Source: JAYUKV01 sp043764135
Lineage (GTDB): Bacteria > Patescibacteriota > JACMRA01
NCBI GenBank assembly: GCA_043764135.1
Contig: JAYUKV010000027.1
Span: 1 to 19,137 of the forward strand
Length of the DNA stretch: 19,137 bases
Reading direction: 5' to 3'
In this document: positions 1-5,748 of the stretch, piece after piece
Layout: the number at the start of each line of letters is the position of its first letter
How positions within the stretch are numbered: position 1 is the first letter of the stretch
The notes under the pieces: generated by a model
Databases searched by the model: none
The model's input: the letters and a program-made list of their open reading frames with translations, nothing else
Told to the model about the DNA's origin: nothing
Program-made: the position numbers and the translations under genes

Positions 1-3
1 CTT

Positions 4-204
4 TCAATTAAAATCAAAACTATATTTAGAAGCCTTAAAAAGATCTTTTGAAGAACTGGCTAAAATGAGGTTGGAGTTTGGTTGCGAAAGGTGAGTAAAG
101 TATTGTTTTTTAATTTGATGATGATTCTGGAGAAGATTAAAAAAAGTTCCCTGTTTTGCAAACTTTAAAGTTTTTAGAAAAAGCCGGTATATAGCTGAAC
201 TCAT
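4..204 (-). CDS. small ORF, 66 aa, unknown
   Basis: A short basic, Ser/Phe/Lys-rich ORF of 66 residues that I do not recognise. It is the only ORF in the window with a textbook Shine-Dalgarno sequence (AGGAG six bases before the ATG), and the only one ending in TGA. That makes it stand out from its neighbours and may mean foreign origin. If TGA were sense here, it would run on past the window edge. It lies 81 bases downstream of a 40-codon ORF on the same strand and may share its promoter at 469-497. There is no clear membrane segment. Existence rests on the SD and context only. Confidence 0.35.
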   Translation of the reverse strand: MSSAIYRLFLKTLKFAKQGTFFNLLQNHHQIKKQYFTHLSQPNSNLILASSSKDLFKASKYSFDFN

Positions 205-285
205 GAAAATCTCCTAATTTTTTGAATGAAAAAATATGCTCAAAGGTATTTACCGATGAGCAATATGGTTGGGTTTTGATAAATT

Positions 286-408
286 TTATGAGTTGATATC
301 CACCAGGATATCACCCAAAGCACAGCTACAGACATCAGGTCCTAAAGCTGAATCTTTAACAACCAAAACTGCAACAGAAGTATCTTGAGGTTTTTTGAGT
401 TTTAACAT
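286..408 (-). CDS. small ORF, 40 aa, possible peptide gene
   Basis: An ORF of 40 codons (ATG to TAA) starting about 55-60 bases downstream of the predicted start site of a near-consensus promoter on the same strand. The product has a basic N-terminus (MLKLKK), a hydrophobic middle (SVAVLVV), then DVCSCALGDILVD near the C-terminus, with the only two cysteines as C-S-C. The two-part layout (basic leader, Cys-containing core) resembles a modified-peptide precursor, but no maturation enzyme is visible and I make no functional claim. No SD; the leader between promoter and ATG has a small hairpin (CGTAA/TTACG, 441-453). Confidence 0.35.
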   Translation of the reverse strand: MLKLKKPQDTSVAVLVVKDSALGPDVCSCALGDILVDINS

Positions 409-468
409 TTTTGTTCTCGTGGTGTAATGTGAAAAACATACGTAAAAATTACGCACTCATCTAATATG

Positions 469-497
469 AATATATCACAAAAACAAGGCATTGTCAA
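469..497 (-). promoter_or_regulatory. promoter for the left-edge minus-strand ORFs
   Basis: On the minus strand, -35 TTGACA (492-497), a 17-base spacer and -10 TATATT (469-474). This is one of the best sigma70-type promoters in the window. It reads away from the palindromic element toward the 40- and 66-codon ORFs. Confidence 0.65.
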
Positions 498-504
498 ATC
501 CAAA

Positions 505-635
505 TATAAACCTGTTTAATTAATCGTGAAGAAACTGATTAAATCTAATAAAAACGGAATTATCGGTGTCCCCGGAATTCTTCGTTTTTCTTTAGATGTA
601 TCAAGTTTCGCTCGATTAATTAAACAGGTTCTATA
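505..635. mobile_element. MITE-like palindromic element, ~122 bp
   Basis: Perfect 18-bp terminal inverted repeats AACCTGTTTAATTAATCG (509-526) and its complement (613-630). The interior continues to pair: 531-536 with 604-609, 537-539 with 600-602, 543-548 with 592-597, 550-556 with 583-589, 557-561 with 576-580, capped by CGG/CCG (564-566/572-574). The whole unit can therefore fold into one long interrupted hairpin on either strand. TATA flanks both sides (505-508 and 632-635), a possible target duplication. No ORF inside. The ends resemble the inverted repeat of the IS at 19045, suggesting mobilisation in trans. A structured ncRNA is the alternative. Confidence 0.65.
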
Positions 636-754
636 GTTAAATTATTTAAGAATTTGCATTAACAATTGAGAGTTAAATTACAAGAGTTTAATTGTTCAAC
701 TGAACAGAATATTAATAAAATCTAATTCGAATAATTTATAAATTAAATAAATAA

Positions 755-785
755 AAGAATCCCTTTCGGGATAATTTTAATCTTT
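755..785 (-). terminator. intrinsic terminator of the 56-aa membrane protein gene
   Basis: Stem ATCCC/GGGAT (759-763/768-772), giving a GAAA tetraloop on the minus strand, followed there by TCTTTTATTTATTT. The other strand is also T-rich (TTTTAATCTTTTTTT), so it may work both ways. Confidence 0.7.
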
Positions 786-791
786 TTTTAT

Positions 792-962
792 TTACTCTCC
801 GAGCACTATCATAATCACAAACATCGTCGACACAGCATATAAAGGTAGTAGTAAACCACGTATATCAATTCTAAACAAACCTTTAAAGACTACACTTAAA
901 ATTATATATTCAAAGAAAATAATAATCACTGAAAAACTAAATATTTTAATAAATTTATCCAT
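792..962 (-). CDS. small membrane protein, 56 aa
   Basis: A 56-residue ORF (ATG to TAA) with two hydrophobic stretches, about residues 8-28 and 36-54, separated by a basic patch (FKGLFRIDIRG). It is therefore predicted to be a two-pass membrane hairpin. A good intrinsic terminator follows its stop codon at once, which supports a real gene. No SD; the upstream bases are A/T only, with TATAGT just before the ATG. No family recognised; short membrane proteins of this type often modulate larger membrane complexes, but nothing nearby identifies a partner. Confidence 0.5.
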   Translation of the reverse strand: MDKFIKIFSFSVIIIFFEYIILSVVFKGLFRIDIRGLLLPLYAVSTMFVIMIVLGE

Positions 963-1022
963 ACTATATTTTTATATAAATTGTTTATAAGTAATACTAT
1001 TGCACACATTAACACTTTAGTC

Positions 1023-1059
1023 GAGGTGGCTATAAAACTCTAAGAACATAACACACCTC
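1023..1059. other. hairpin in the herA upstream region
   Basis: The span 963-1165 has no convincing gene. It contains GAGGTG (1023-1028) pairing with CACCTC (1054-1059) across a 25-base loop. The GAGG-TGGCTATA part recurs upstream of the 16S gene (16932 onward). Not a tRNA: there are no D- or T-arms. Function unknown. Confidence 0.3.
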
Positions 1060-1165
1060 CACGAAGAAGTCACCATGTGGGTTTAATGTTGTCAAACAAT
1101 TTTTCTTGGTTTCTTGTGTATGGTTTGCTTTTCCCTTTACAACTCTACTAATTGAGGTTAAAATA

Positions 1166-1194
1166 TTGACTATAAACAATAACATTACCATAAC
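1166..1194 (+). promoter_or_regulatory. herA-like gene promoter (leaderless)
   Basis: -35 TTGACT (1166-1171), 17-base spacer, -10 CATAAC (1189-1194). Only seven bases separate the -10 from the ATG at 1202, so transcription should begin at or next to the start codon. This fixes the start at 1202 rather than at the upstream in-frame ATG at 1106. Confidence 0.55.
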
Positions 1195-1201
1195 AACACA
1201 T

Positions 1202-2755
1202 ATGTCAGTAATAGATTTTACACAATCAATTGAAGCAGGATATACATTCAAAGGAAGCGCCTTCTATCTAGGTACAGCGATGCTAGATAAAAAAGTAGTT
1301 AAGCCAGTTAAAATAAACATTCCACTTTCTACTCTTAATAGACACGGTTTAATCGCTGGTGCTACAGGTACAGGTAAGACAAAAACTCTTCAAGTGTTAA
1401 CAGAGTCACTAGCAAGTGCTGGAGTCCCTACTCTTATAATGGATATAAAAGGTGATTTAAGTGGAATCTCACAACCTGGTGAAATGAACGATAAGATAAA
1501 ACAAAGAATTACTGATTTGGGAGTTGAGTGGGAACCAAAACAATTCCAAGCTGAGTTTTTAACTTTGTCTGATAATGGAGTAAAAATGAGAACTACCCTA
1601 ACAGAGTTTGGTTCTGTATTACTAGGTAAATTAATGAATCTATCTGACGTTCAAAACGCAGTGTTGGGAATGATTTTTAAATACTGTGTAGATAGAAATA
1701 TCCCACTTCTAGACTTTGAAGATCTTAAAAAAGTTTTACAATTCTATGGAACAGAAGAAGGTAAGAAGGAGATTGAAGCTGAATACGGATCCGCTGCTTC
1801 ATCCTCTATTGGGGCGATCACTCGTAATATAATTCAACTTGAAGAGCAAGGGGTGGATACTATTTTTGGAGAGCCTTCGTTAGACGTTATGGATCTTGTC
1901 AGAACTGATCTTAATGGAAGAGGTGTAATTAACATTGTAAGATTGATGGATTTGCAATCTAAACCACAATTATTTGCAACATTTATGTTATCACTTGTAA
2001 ACAAAGTTTATTCCAAATTCCCAGAAGTTGGAGATATGGAAAAGCCAAAACTGTGTTTGTTTATCGATGAAGCCCATCTAATATTTGAAAATGCAGACAC
2101 AGTATTGTTACAACAAATAACCACTACAATAAAACTAATTAGATCTAAAGGTGTAGGTATATTCTTTATTACACAAAACCCTTCTGATATCCCTCAAGCT
2201 GTGCTTTCACAATTAGGATTAAAAATCCAACACTCACTTAGAGCATTTACAGCGATCGATCGTAAAGCAATTAAGGTAGCATCAGAAAACTATCCTATCT
2301 CAGATTATTATCAAACAGAGAATTTGCTTACAGAGCTTGGTATCGGTGAAGCATTGGTAACTTGTTTAAATGAAAAAGGTATCCCTGCTCCATTAGCTCA
2401 TATAATGATAACTCCTCCAACAACTAGAATGGATGTAGTATCGGATCTAGAGGTGCAAACCGTACTTAATTCTTCTCAATTGTATATTAAATATAAAGAC
2501 GATGTGAACAGAGAATCAGCATTCGAGATTCTACAAGCTAAAATGGATCAATTAGCTATTGAAAAAGCAAAAGCCGATCAAGCTATAGCAGCAGCAAAAG
2601 AAGCAGAAAAAATGGCAAAGGAAGAATCAAGAAGAAAACCAGAAAAATCAGCAATCGAAGCAGTTACAGATAATCACTACACCAAAATAATCGGAGGAGT
2701 TGTATTACGAGAAGTTTCAAAAGCAGTAATGAAGGCATTAGGATTTAAAAAATAG
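1202..2755 (+). CDS. HerA-like ATPase, DUF853 family
   Basis: A 517-residue P-loop ATPase of the HerA/FtsK superfamily, DUF853 branch (E. coli YjgR-like). From the chosen Met, Walker A GATGTGKT is at residues 53-60, the family signature IKGDLSG follows at about 82-88, Walker B LCLFIDEAH is at about 284-292, and the sensor-like FFITQNPSDIP at about 321-331. An Ala/Lys/Glu-rich coiled coil of about 45 residues lies near the C-terminus. The family is thought to translocate or remodel DNA, but its substrate is not established. The 1106 start would add 32 residues encoded by the promoter region, so 1202 is preferred. rpiB follows after 38 bases, probably co-transcribed. Confidence 0.9.
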   Translation: MSVIDFTQSIEAGYTFKGSAFYLGTAMLDKKVVKPVKINIPLSTLNRHGLIAGATGTGKTKTLQVLTESLASAGVPTLIMDIKGDLSGISQPGEMNDKIKQRITDLGVEWEPKQFQAEFLTLSDNGVKMRTTLTEFGSVLLGKLMNLSDVQNAVLGMIFKYCVDRNIPLLDFEDLKKVLQFYGTEEGKKEIEAEYGSAASSSIGAITRNIIQLEEQGVDTIFGEPSLDVMDLVRTDLNGRGVINIVRLMDLQSKPQLFATFMLSLVNKVYSKFPEVGDMEKPKLCLFIDEAHLIFENADTVLLQQITTTIKLIRSKGVGIFFITQNPSDIPQAVLSQLGLKIQHSLRAFTAIDRKAIKVASENYPISDYYQTENLLTELGIGEALVTCLNEKGIPAPLAHIMITPPTTRMDVVSDLEVQTVLNSSQLYIKYKDDVNRESAFEILQAKMDQLAIEKAKADQAIAAAKEAEKMAKEESRRKPEKSAIEAVTDNHYTKIIGGVVLREVSKAVMKALGFKK

Positions 2756-2793
2756 TTAATCTTAGGTTATTTAATTATTGTAAATGTATTATT

Positions 2794-3219
2794 ATGAATG
2801 TATATATTGTATCAGATCATGCTGGTGTGGAACTAAAGAATTATATACTCAATTTAGGGCTTAAAATCACTGATTTAAGCCCTATAAATGAACCCACTGA
2901 CGATTACCCTGATTTTGCCAAAACCCTAGCCAAAAAACTCAAATCAGAGCCTGGTTCATTGGGTATTGCTATCTGTGGAAGCGGACAGGGGGTATGTATC
3001 GCAATTAATAAATTTGAATTTATCAGAGCGGGATTGATTTTCAACAAATTGCAAATTGCAAATTTAAAATTGCATAACGATGCAAATGTAATTTGTTTAT
3101 CTCAAGAATTTACAGTTAAGGACGATTTGATAGAAATATTAAATAGTTTTATAAATACAAAATTTTCTAACGAAGAAAGACATTTGCGAAGAATAAACAA
3201 GACAAAACATTTAAAATAA
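2794..3219 (+). CDS. rpiB: ribose-5-phosphate isomerase B
   Basis: 141 residues, normal length for RpiB/LacAB. It interconverts ribose 5-phosphate and ribulose 5-phosphate in the non-oxidative pentose phosphate pathway, in the cytoplasm. Visible signatures are SDHAG near the N-terminus, DYPDFA, the catalytic-cysteine loop ICGSGQG (Cys about residue 60), HNDANV, and the C-terminal phosphate-binding ERHLRRI. No SD; the leader is A/T-rich and runs straight on from the herA-like gene, so an operon is likely. A strong terminator follows its stop. Confidence 0.93.
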   Translation: MNVYIVSDHAGVELKNYILNLGLKITDLSPINEPTDDYPDFAKTLAKKLKSEPGSLGIAICGSGQGVCIAINKFEFIRAGLIFNKLQIANLKLHNDANVICLSQEFTVKDDLIEILNSFINTKFSNEERHLRRINKTKHLK

Positions 3220-3248
3220 CCTTTATATTAAAGGTTATTTTATTTTTT
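3213..3248 (+). terminator. intrinsic terminator after rpiB
   Basis: A 13-bp perfect stem (3213-3225 with 3229-3241) with a 3-base loop and a following ATTTTTTTAT. It overlaps the rpiB stop codon. The 3242-3345 stretch beyond is almost pure A/T with no gene. Confidence 0.75.
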
Positions 3249-3345
3249 TATAAAAAATATTTAAACATGTGTTTAGTTTTTATAAATCTTTTTATACAAT
3301 ATAATTGTTAAAATAATTTAAATTCTACTAGATAATAAATTTAAA

Positions 3346-3377
3346 TTTTTATAAAAAAAATAAAACCTAACCGGTTT
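3346..3377 (-). terminator. probable terminator of dnaJ
   Basis: On the minus strand AAACC (3377-3373) pairs with GGTTT (3367-3363) around a 5-base loop, followed by TTATTTTTTTTAT. The stem is short and overlaps the dnaJ stop codon. Confidence 0.5.
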
Positions 3378-4485
3378 ATTTTATTTCATCTTTTATTTTA
3401 TTAATAATTGACATTTGTTCTTGGTTAATCTTTTTGGGCATTTTAACTTTAAAAGATACGAATTGATTTCCTTTAATTGTAGGTTGATTTAATTTTGGTA
3501 ATCCTTGTCCAGAAAGTTTTAATATTTGGGAAGGTTCTGTTAGGGGTGGAACATTTACAGTAACATCACCATATACGGTAGGAATATCCACAGATACTCC
3601 AGTTAATAATGAAAAGTAGTCTATCTCAACCTCTGTTTCGATATCTAAGCCCTTTCTAGTGAATTTAGGGTGATTAAGCACATTAAAGGCTATATACAGG
3701 TCACCAGGGTTGGATCCTTTATAACCAGCCTCTCCTTTGCCTTTAACCCTTATTTTATCGCCAGAATTGACTCCTTGCGGTATTTTGATAGTGATAAGTT
3801 CTTCTTTTTCGATCGCGCCTGTTCCGTAACACTTTTTGCACATTTTATCATAGGTTTTTCCAAGGCCATCACATACCCTACACTCAATCTCTTGTTGCAT
3901 TATTCCAAATATCGTTTCTCTTCTCTCAATAACCCTTCCTTTTCCTTTACAGGTAGTACAAGTTTTGAAAGAAGATCCAGGCTCAAATCCCTTTCCAGAA
4001 CAGAATTCACATTGACATTTGTGTTTGTAACTTATATTTTTTTCCGTACCTTTAGCTACATCTTCTAATGTTACGTTAATTTGTCTTTCTAGATCTACAC
4101 CGGATCTAACATATTGAGAACCACCGTCTTGTTTTCTAGAAGACGATTGAGAACCACCTCCAAATATCTTATTAAGAATATCATTGAGGTTTTCCATATT
4201 GACATTGGTAGAATAACCTTGGTTACCAAACCAGGATGAATCAAAACCAAAATCTTGAAAATTACCATTATCAGAGGTCTGACCAAAGCGATCATATTGT
4301 TGCCTCTTCTTCTCATCGCTTAGAACTTCATAAGCACTGTTTACTTCTTTAAACTTATCTTCTGAGCTAGAATCACCTGGATTTTTGTCTGGGTGGTATT
4401 TATGAGCAAGTTTACGGTAAGCTTTCTTTATCTCATCTTGTGTTGCAGTTCTAGAAACTTCTAAAATTTGATATAAATCCGCCAT
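3376..4485 (-). CDS. dnaJ: chaperone DnaJ (Hsp40)
   Basis: 369 residues, a full-length type I DnaJ: co-chaperone that delivers substrates to DnaK and stimulates its ATPase. The N-terminal J domain carries HPD (KYHPDKNPG, about residues 29-37). A G/F-rich linker with an SSWFGNQG-type stretch comes next. The zinc region has four CxxCxGxG-type repeats (CEFCSGKG, CTTCKGKG, CRVCDGLG, CKKCYGTG; about residues 158-224), then C-terminal substrate-binding beta domains (NPGDLYIAFNVLNHPKFTRKG). dnaK is not adjacent, and grpE lies 12 kb away, so the DnaK system is dispersed. No SD; promoter candidate at 4497-4525. Confidence 0.96.
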   Translation of the reverse strand: MADLYQILEVSRTATQDEIKKAYRKLAHKYHPDKNPGDSSSEDKFKEVNSAYEVLSDEKKRQQYDRFGQTSDNGNFQDFGFDSSWFGNQGYSTNVNMENLNDILNKIFGGGSQSSSRKQDGGSQYVRSGVDLERQINVTLEDVAKGTEKNISYKHKCQCEFCSGKGFEPGSSFKTCTTCKGKGRVIERRETIFGIMQQEIECRVCDGLGKTYDKMCKKCYGTGAIEKEELITIKIPQGVNSGDKIRVKGKGEAGYKGSNPGDLYIAFNVLNHPKFTRKGLDIETEVEIDYFSLLTGVSVDIPTVYGDVTVNVPPLTEPSQILKLSGQGLPKLNQPTIKGNQFVSFKVKMPKKINQEQMSIINKIKDEIK

Positions 4486-4494
4486 AATATTTAC

Positions 4495-4525
4495 AAAGAA
4501 TCATTCTTTTATAAAAAATTGTCAA
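4495..4525 (-). promoter_or_regulatory. dnaJ promoter with palindrome
   Basis: On the minus strand, -35 TTGACA (4520-4525), 17-base spacer, weak -10 GATTCT (4497-4502), leaving about 11 bases to the ATG. A perfect 7-bp palindrome AAAGAAT-C-ATTCTTT (4495-4509) covers the -10. It could be an operator. There is no CIRCE element. Confidence 0.4.
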
Positions 4526-4573
4526 TCTTATACTAACATTGCTAACCAGTCTTGTTAAGAAGAATTGTATAAG

Positions 4574-5182
4574 TTATTCACCAACTAGGGAAATAAATTC
4601 AATCTCTACATTATACGGCGAGAATAATTCTGCAACACTTAATATAGTATTTCCCGTAGTAATAAAATCATCGAAAATATAAATTTTCTTAACCCGATCT
4701 AGATTATCACTAGCTTTAGATATCAAATTGTATATTCCTTTGTTAATAACTCTTTTATTTTTAATCTTGATTAGAGATTGGTTTTTTGTGTGTTTGGACT
4801 TGTAAATACAATCTAATGTTTTCAATCCATCTCTTGATGCTAATTTTAATATTTCTTCATTTAGTCCAAAACCTCTTTCAACAAATCTCTTAGGATCAGA
4901 AGGTACAAAAACTATAATATAGTTATCATCATTGTTGATAACTTTTGTTAACAATTTATGATATAAAATGTCGTATATATATGGTATAAAGGAGTATAAT
5001 CCACTTTTTTTTATCTTATAAATTATATCAATAAAGATAGAATCTTTTTGGCTAAAGAGGTAGTAAGAGTTGTAATCTTGTATTTTTTTATGGTTTATTG
5101 CTAATTTAGCAATGTCATTGTTATCAAATAATGTGTTATAATTTGAGCTGTATATATTGATAGGTATAATATTTTCAAGCAT
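4574..5182 (-). CDS. comF: ComF-family phosphoribosyltransferase
   Basis: 202 residues from the preferred start at 5182; an upstream in-frame ATG at 5209 lies inside the TTATCAACA repeat cluster. The C-terminal PRTase fold shows the PRPP-binding loop as YIFDDFITTGNT and the ComF signature VPSDPKRFVERGFG...NQSLIKIKNKRVIN. The N-terminal zinc ribbon (CxxC pairs) of classical ComF is missing. ComF supports natural DNA uptake in other bacteria through an unknown reaction; many homologues are simply annotated as PRTases. It is divergent from recA across the candidate origin, with no SD. Confidence 0.8.
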   Translation of the reverse strand: MLENIIPINIYSSNYNTLFDNNDIAKLAINHKKIQDYNSYYLFSQKDSIFIDIIYKIKKSGLYSFIPYIYDILYHKLLTKVINNDDNYIIVFVPSDPKRFVERGFGLNEEILKLASRDGLKTLDCIYKSKHTKNQSLIKIKNKRVINKGIYNLISKASDNLDRVKKIYIFDDFITTGNTILSVAELFSPYNVEIEFISLVGE

Positions 5183-5199
5183 AATTTGTATGTCAAAAG

Positions 5200-5468
5200 T
5201 TATCAACAAGTTATCAACATTGTTGATAACTCACTGATTTTTAGCAATGTATCTTTTATCTTATAATGGGAATCAAAAGTTATCAACATTGATTTAATTA
5301 TGTTGATAACTTTTTTTTAAAGCCTTATTTTATCTACTTTATTTTTATCAACAATTTGTTGATAAGTCAATACTTATCAACATGACCAAGGTTGCTAAAA
5401 AAAACTTATCAACAATCGAAAAAAGTTATCAACAATTTGTTGATGAATTGTTAATAAAATGTTGATAA
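5200..5468. repeat. TTATCAACA nonamer cluster (DnaA-box-like)
   Basis: Exact copies on + start at 5200, 5211, 5280, 5345, 5374, 5406 and 5426. Exact copies on - occupy 5221-5229, 5301-5309, 5357-5365 and 5460-5468. One-mismatch copies are at 5438-5446 and 5449-5457. A twelfth exact copy is at 5649-5657 (-). Several form inverted pairs; the pairs at 5345 and 5426 have the same 3-base spacing and nearly the same sequence. The 9-mer differs from the E. coli DnaA box TTATCCACA only at position 6. Isolated copies occur within comF (4933-4941), recA (6186-6194) and at 12371-12379. Confidence 0.85.
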
Positions 5469-5517
5469 GTTTTTGAGATACTTCTCTTATATTCAATATA
5501 CATTTAACAGATGTTCA

Positions 5518-5549
5518 TTTTTTATGAAAGTGCAAAAATTCATAAAAAA
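5518..5549. repeat. 11-bp inverted repeat
   Basis: TTTTTTATGAA (5518-5528) and its exact complement (5539-5549), separated by 10 bases. It lies between the nonamer cluster and the A/T-rich tract. It could be a terminator-like hairpin or a protein-binding site in the candidate origin. Confidence 0.5.
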
Positions 5550-5625
5550 ACCACTCCCTTATTATATATAATATTAATGTAATATAGTAATTACTAACAT
5601 ATTAAACAATACATAAAATTTTTTA

Positions 5626-5645
5626 ATCCCCCTTTATCCCCCTTT
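5626..5645. repeat. tandem ATCCCCCTTT x2
   Basis: Two exact 10-bp direct repeats, the only long C runs in this A/T-rich region. They sit between the A/T tract and the last nonamer. Confidence 0.7.
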
Positions 5646-5704
5646 TGATGTTGATAACTTTTTGAACAATTTTCAATTCCAGAGCATTGTTCAAAATTTA
5701 TTGA

Positions 5705-5733
5705 TTGACATTAGTAGCAAATTATTTTTTAAT
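5705..5733 (+). promoter_or_regulatory. recA promoter
   Basis: -35 TTGACA (5705-5710), 17-base spacer, -10 TTTAAT (5728-5733). The leader to the ATG at 5749 would be about 8 bases with no SD. The promoter lies inside the 5' part of the longer TTG-initiated reading frame (5662), which argues against that start. No obvious LexA box. Confidence 0.55.
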
Positions 5734-5748
5734 AGACTTATACAACCT

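Larger units (their letters stand above)
5200..5657. other. candidate replication origin (oriC)
   Basis: The 566-bp gene-free region between divergent comF and recA has the parts expected of a bacterial origin. There is a dense cluster of a DnaA-box-like 9-mer (5200-5468), an extremely A/T-rich stretch with almost no G or C (about 5555-5625), and on its right edge a G/C-run tandem repeat (5626-5645) followed by one more box (5649-5657). The layout box, G-run, A/T tract resembles the basal unwinding arrangement of other bacteria. dnaA is not in the window. The alternative is an operator array controlling comF and recA. Confidence 0.5.

Noticed and set aside
1020..1070. tRNA-like sequence (GAGGTGG ... 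CCACCTCG)
   Set aside because: Only one stem of about 6 bp; no D-arm, anticodon arm or T-arm.
1030..1251. 73-aa minus-strand ORF
   Set aside because: Antisense to the herA-like promoter and start, with no promoter or SD and no recognisable features.
3670..4068. 132-aa plus-strand ORF
   Set aside because: Entirely antisense to the strongly conserved dnaJ zinc-finger region; a composition shadow.
5200..5468. CRISPR array or plasmid iterons
   Set aside because: The unit is 9 bp, in both orientations, with irregular spacing; no spacers or Rep gene.
5662..5748. 29-residue N-terminal extension of RecA from a TTG
   Set aside because: The recA promoter (TTGACA at 5705) lies inside it, and the ATG at 5749 gives the usual RecA start.
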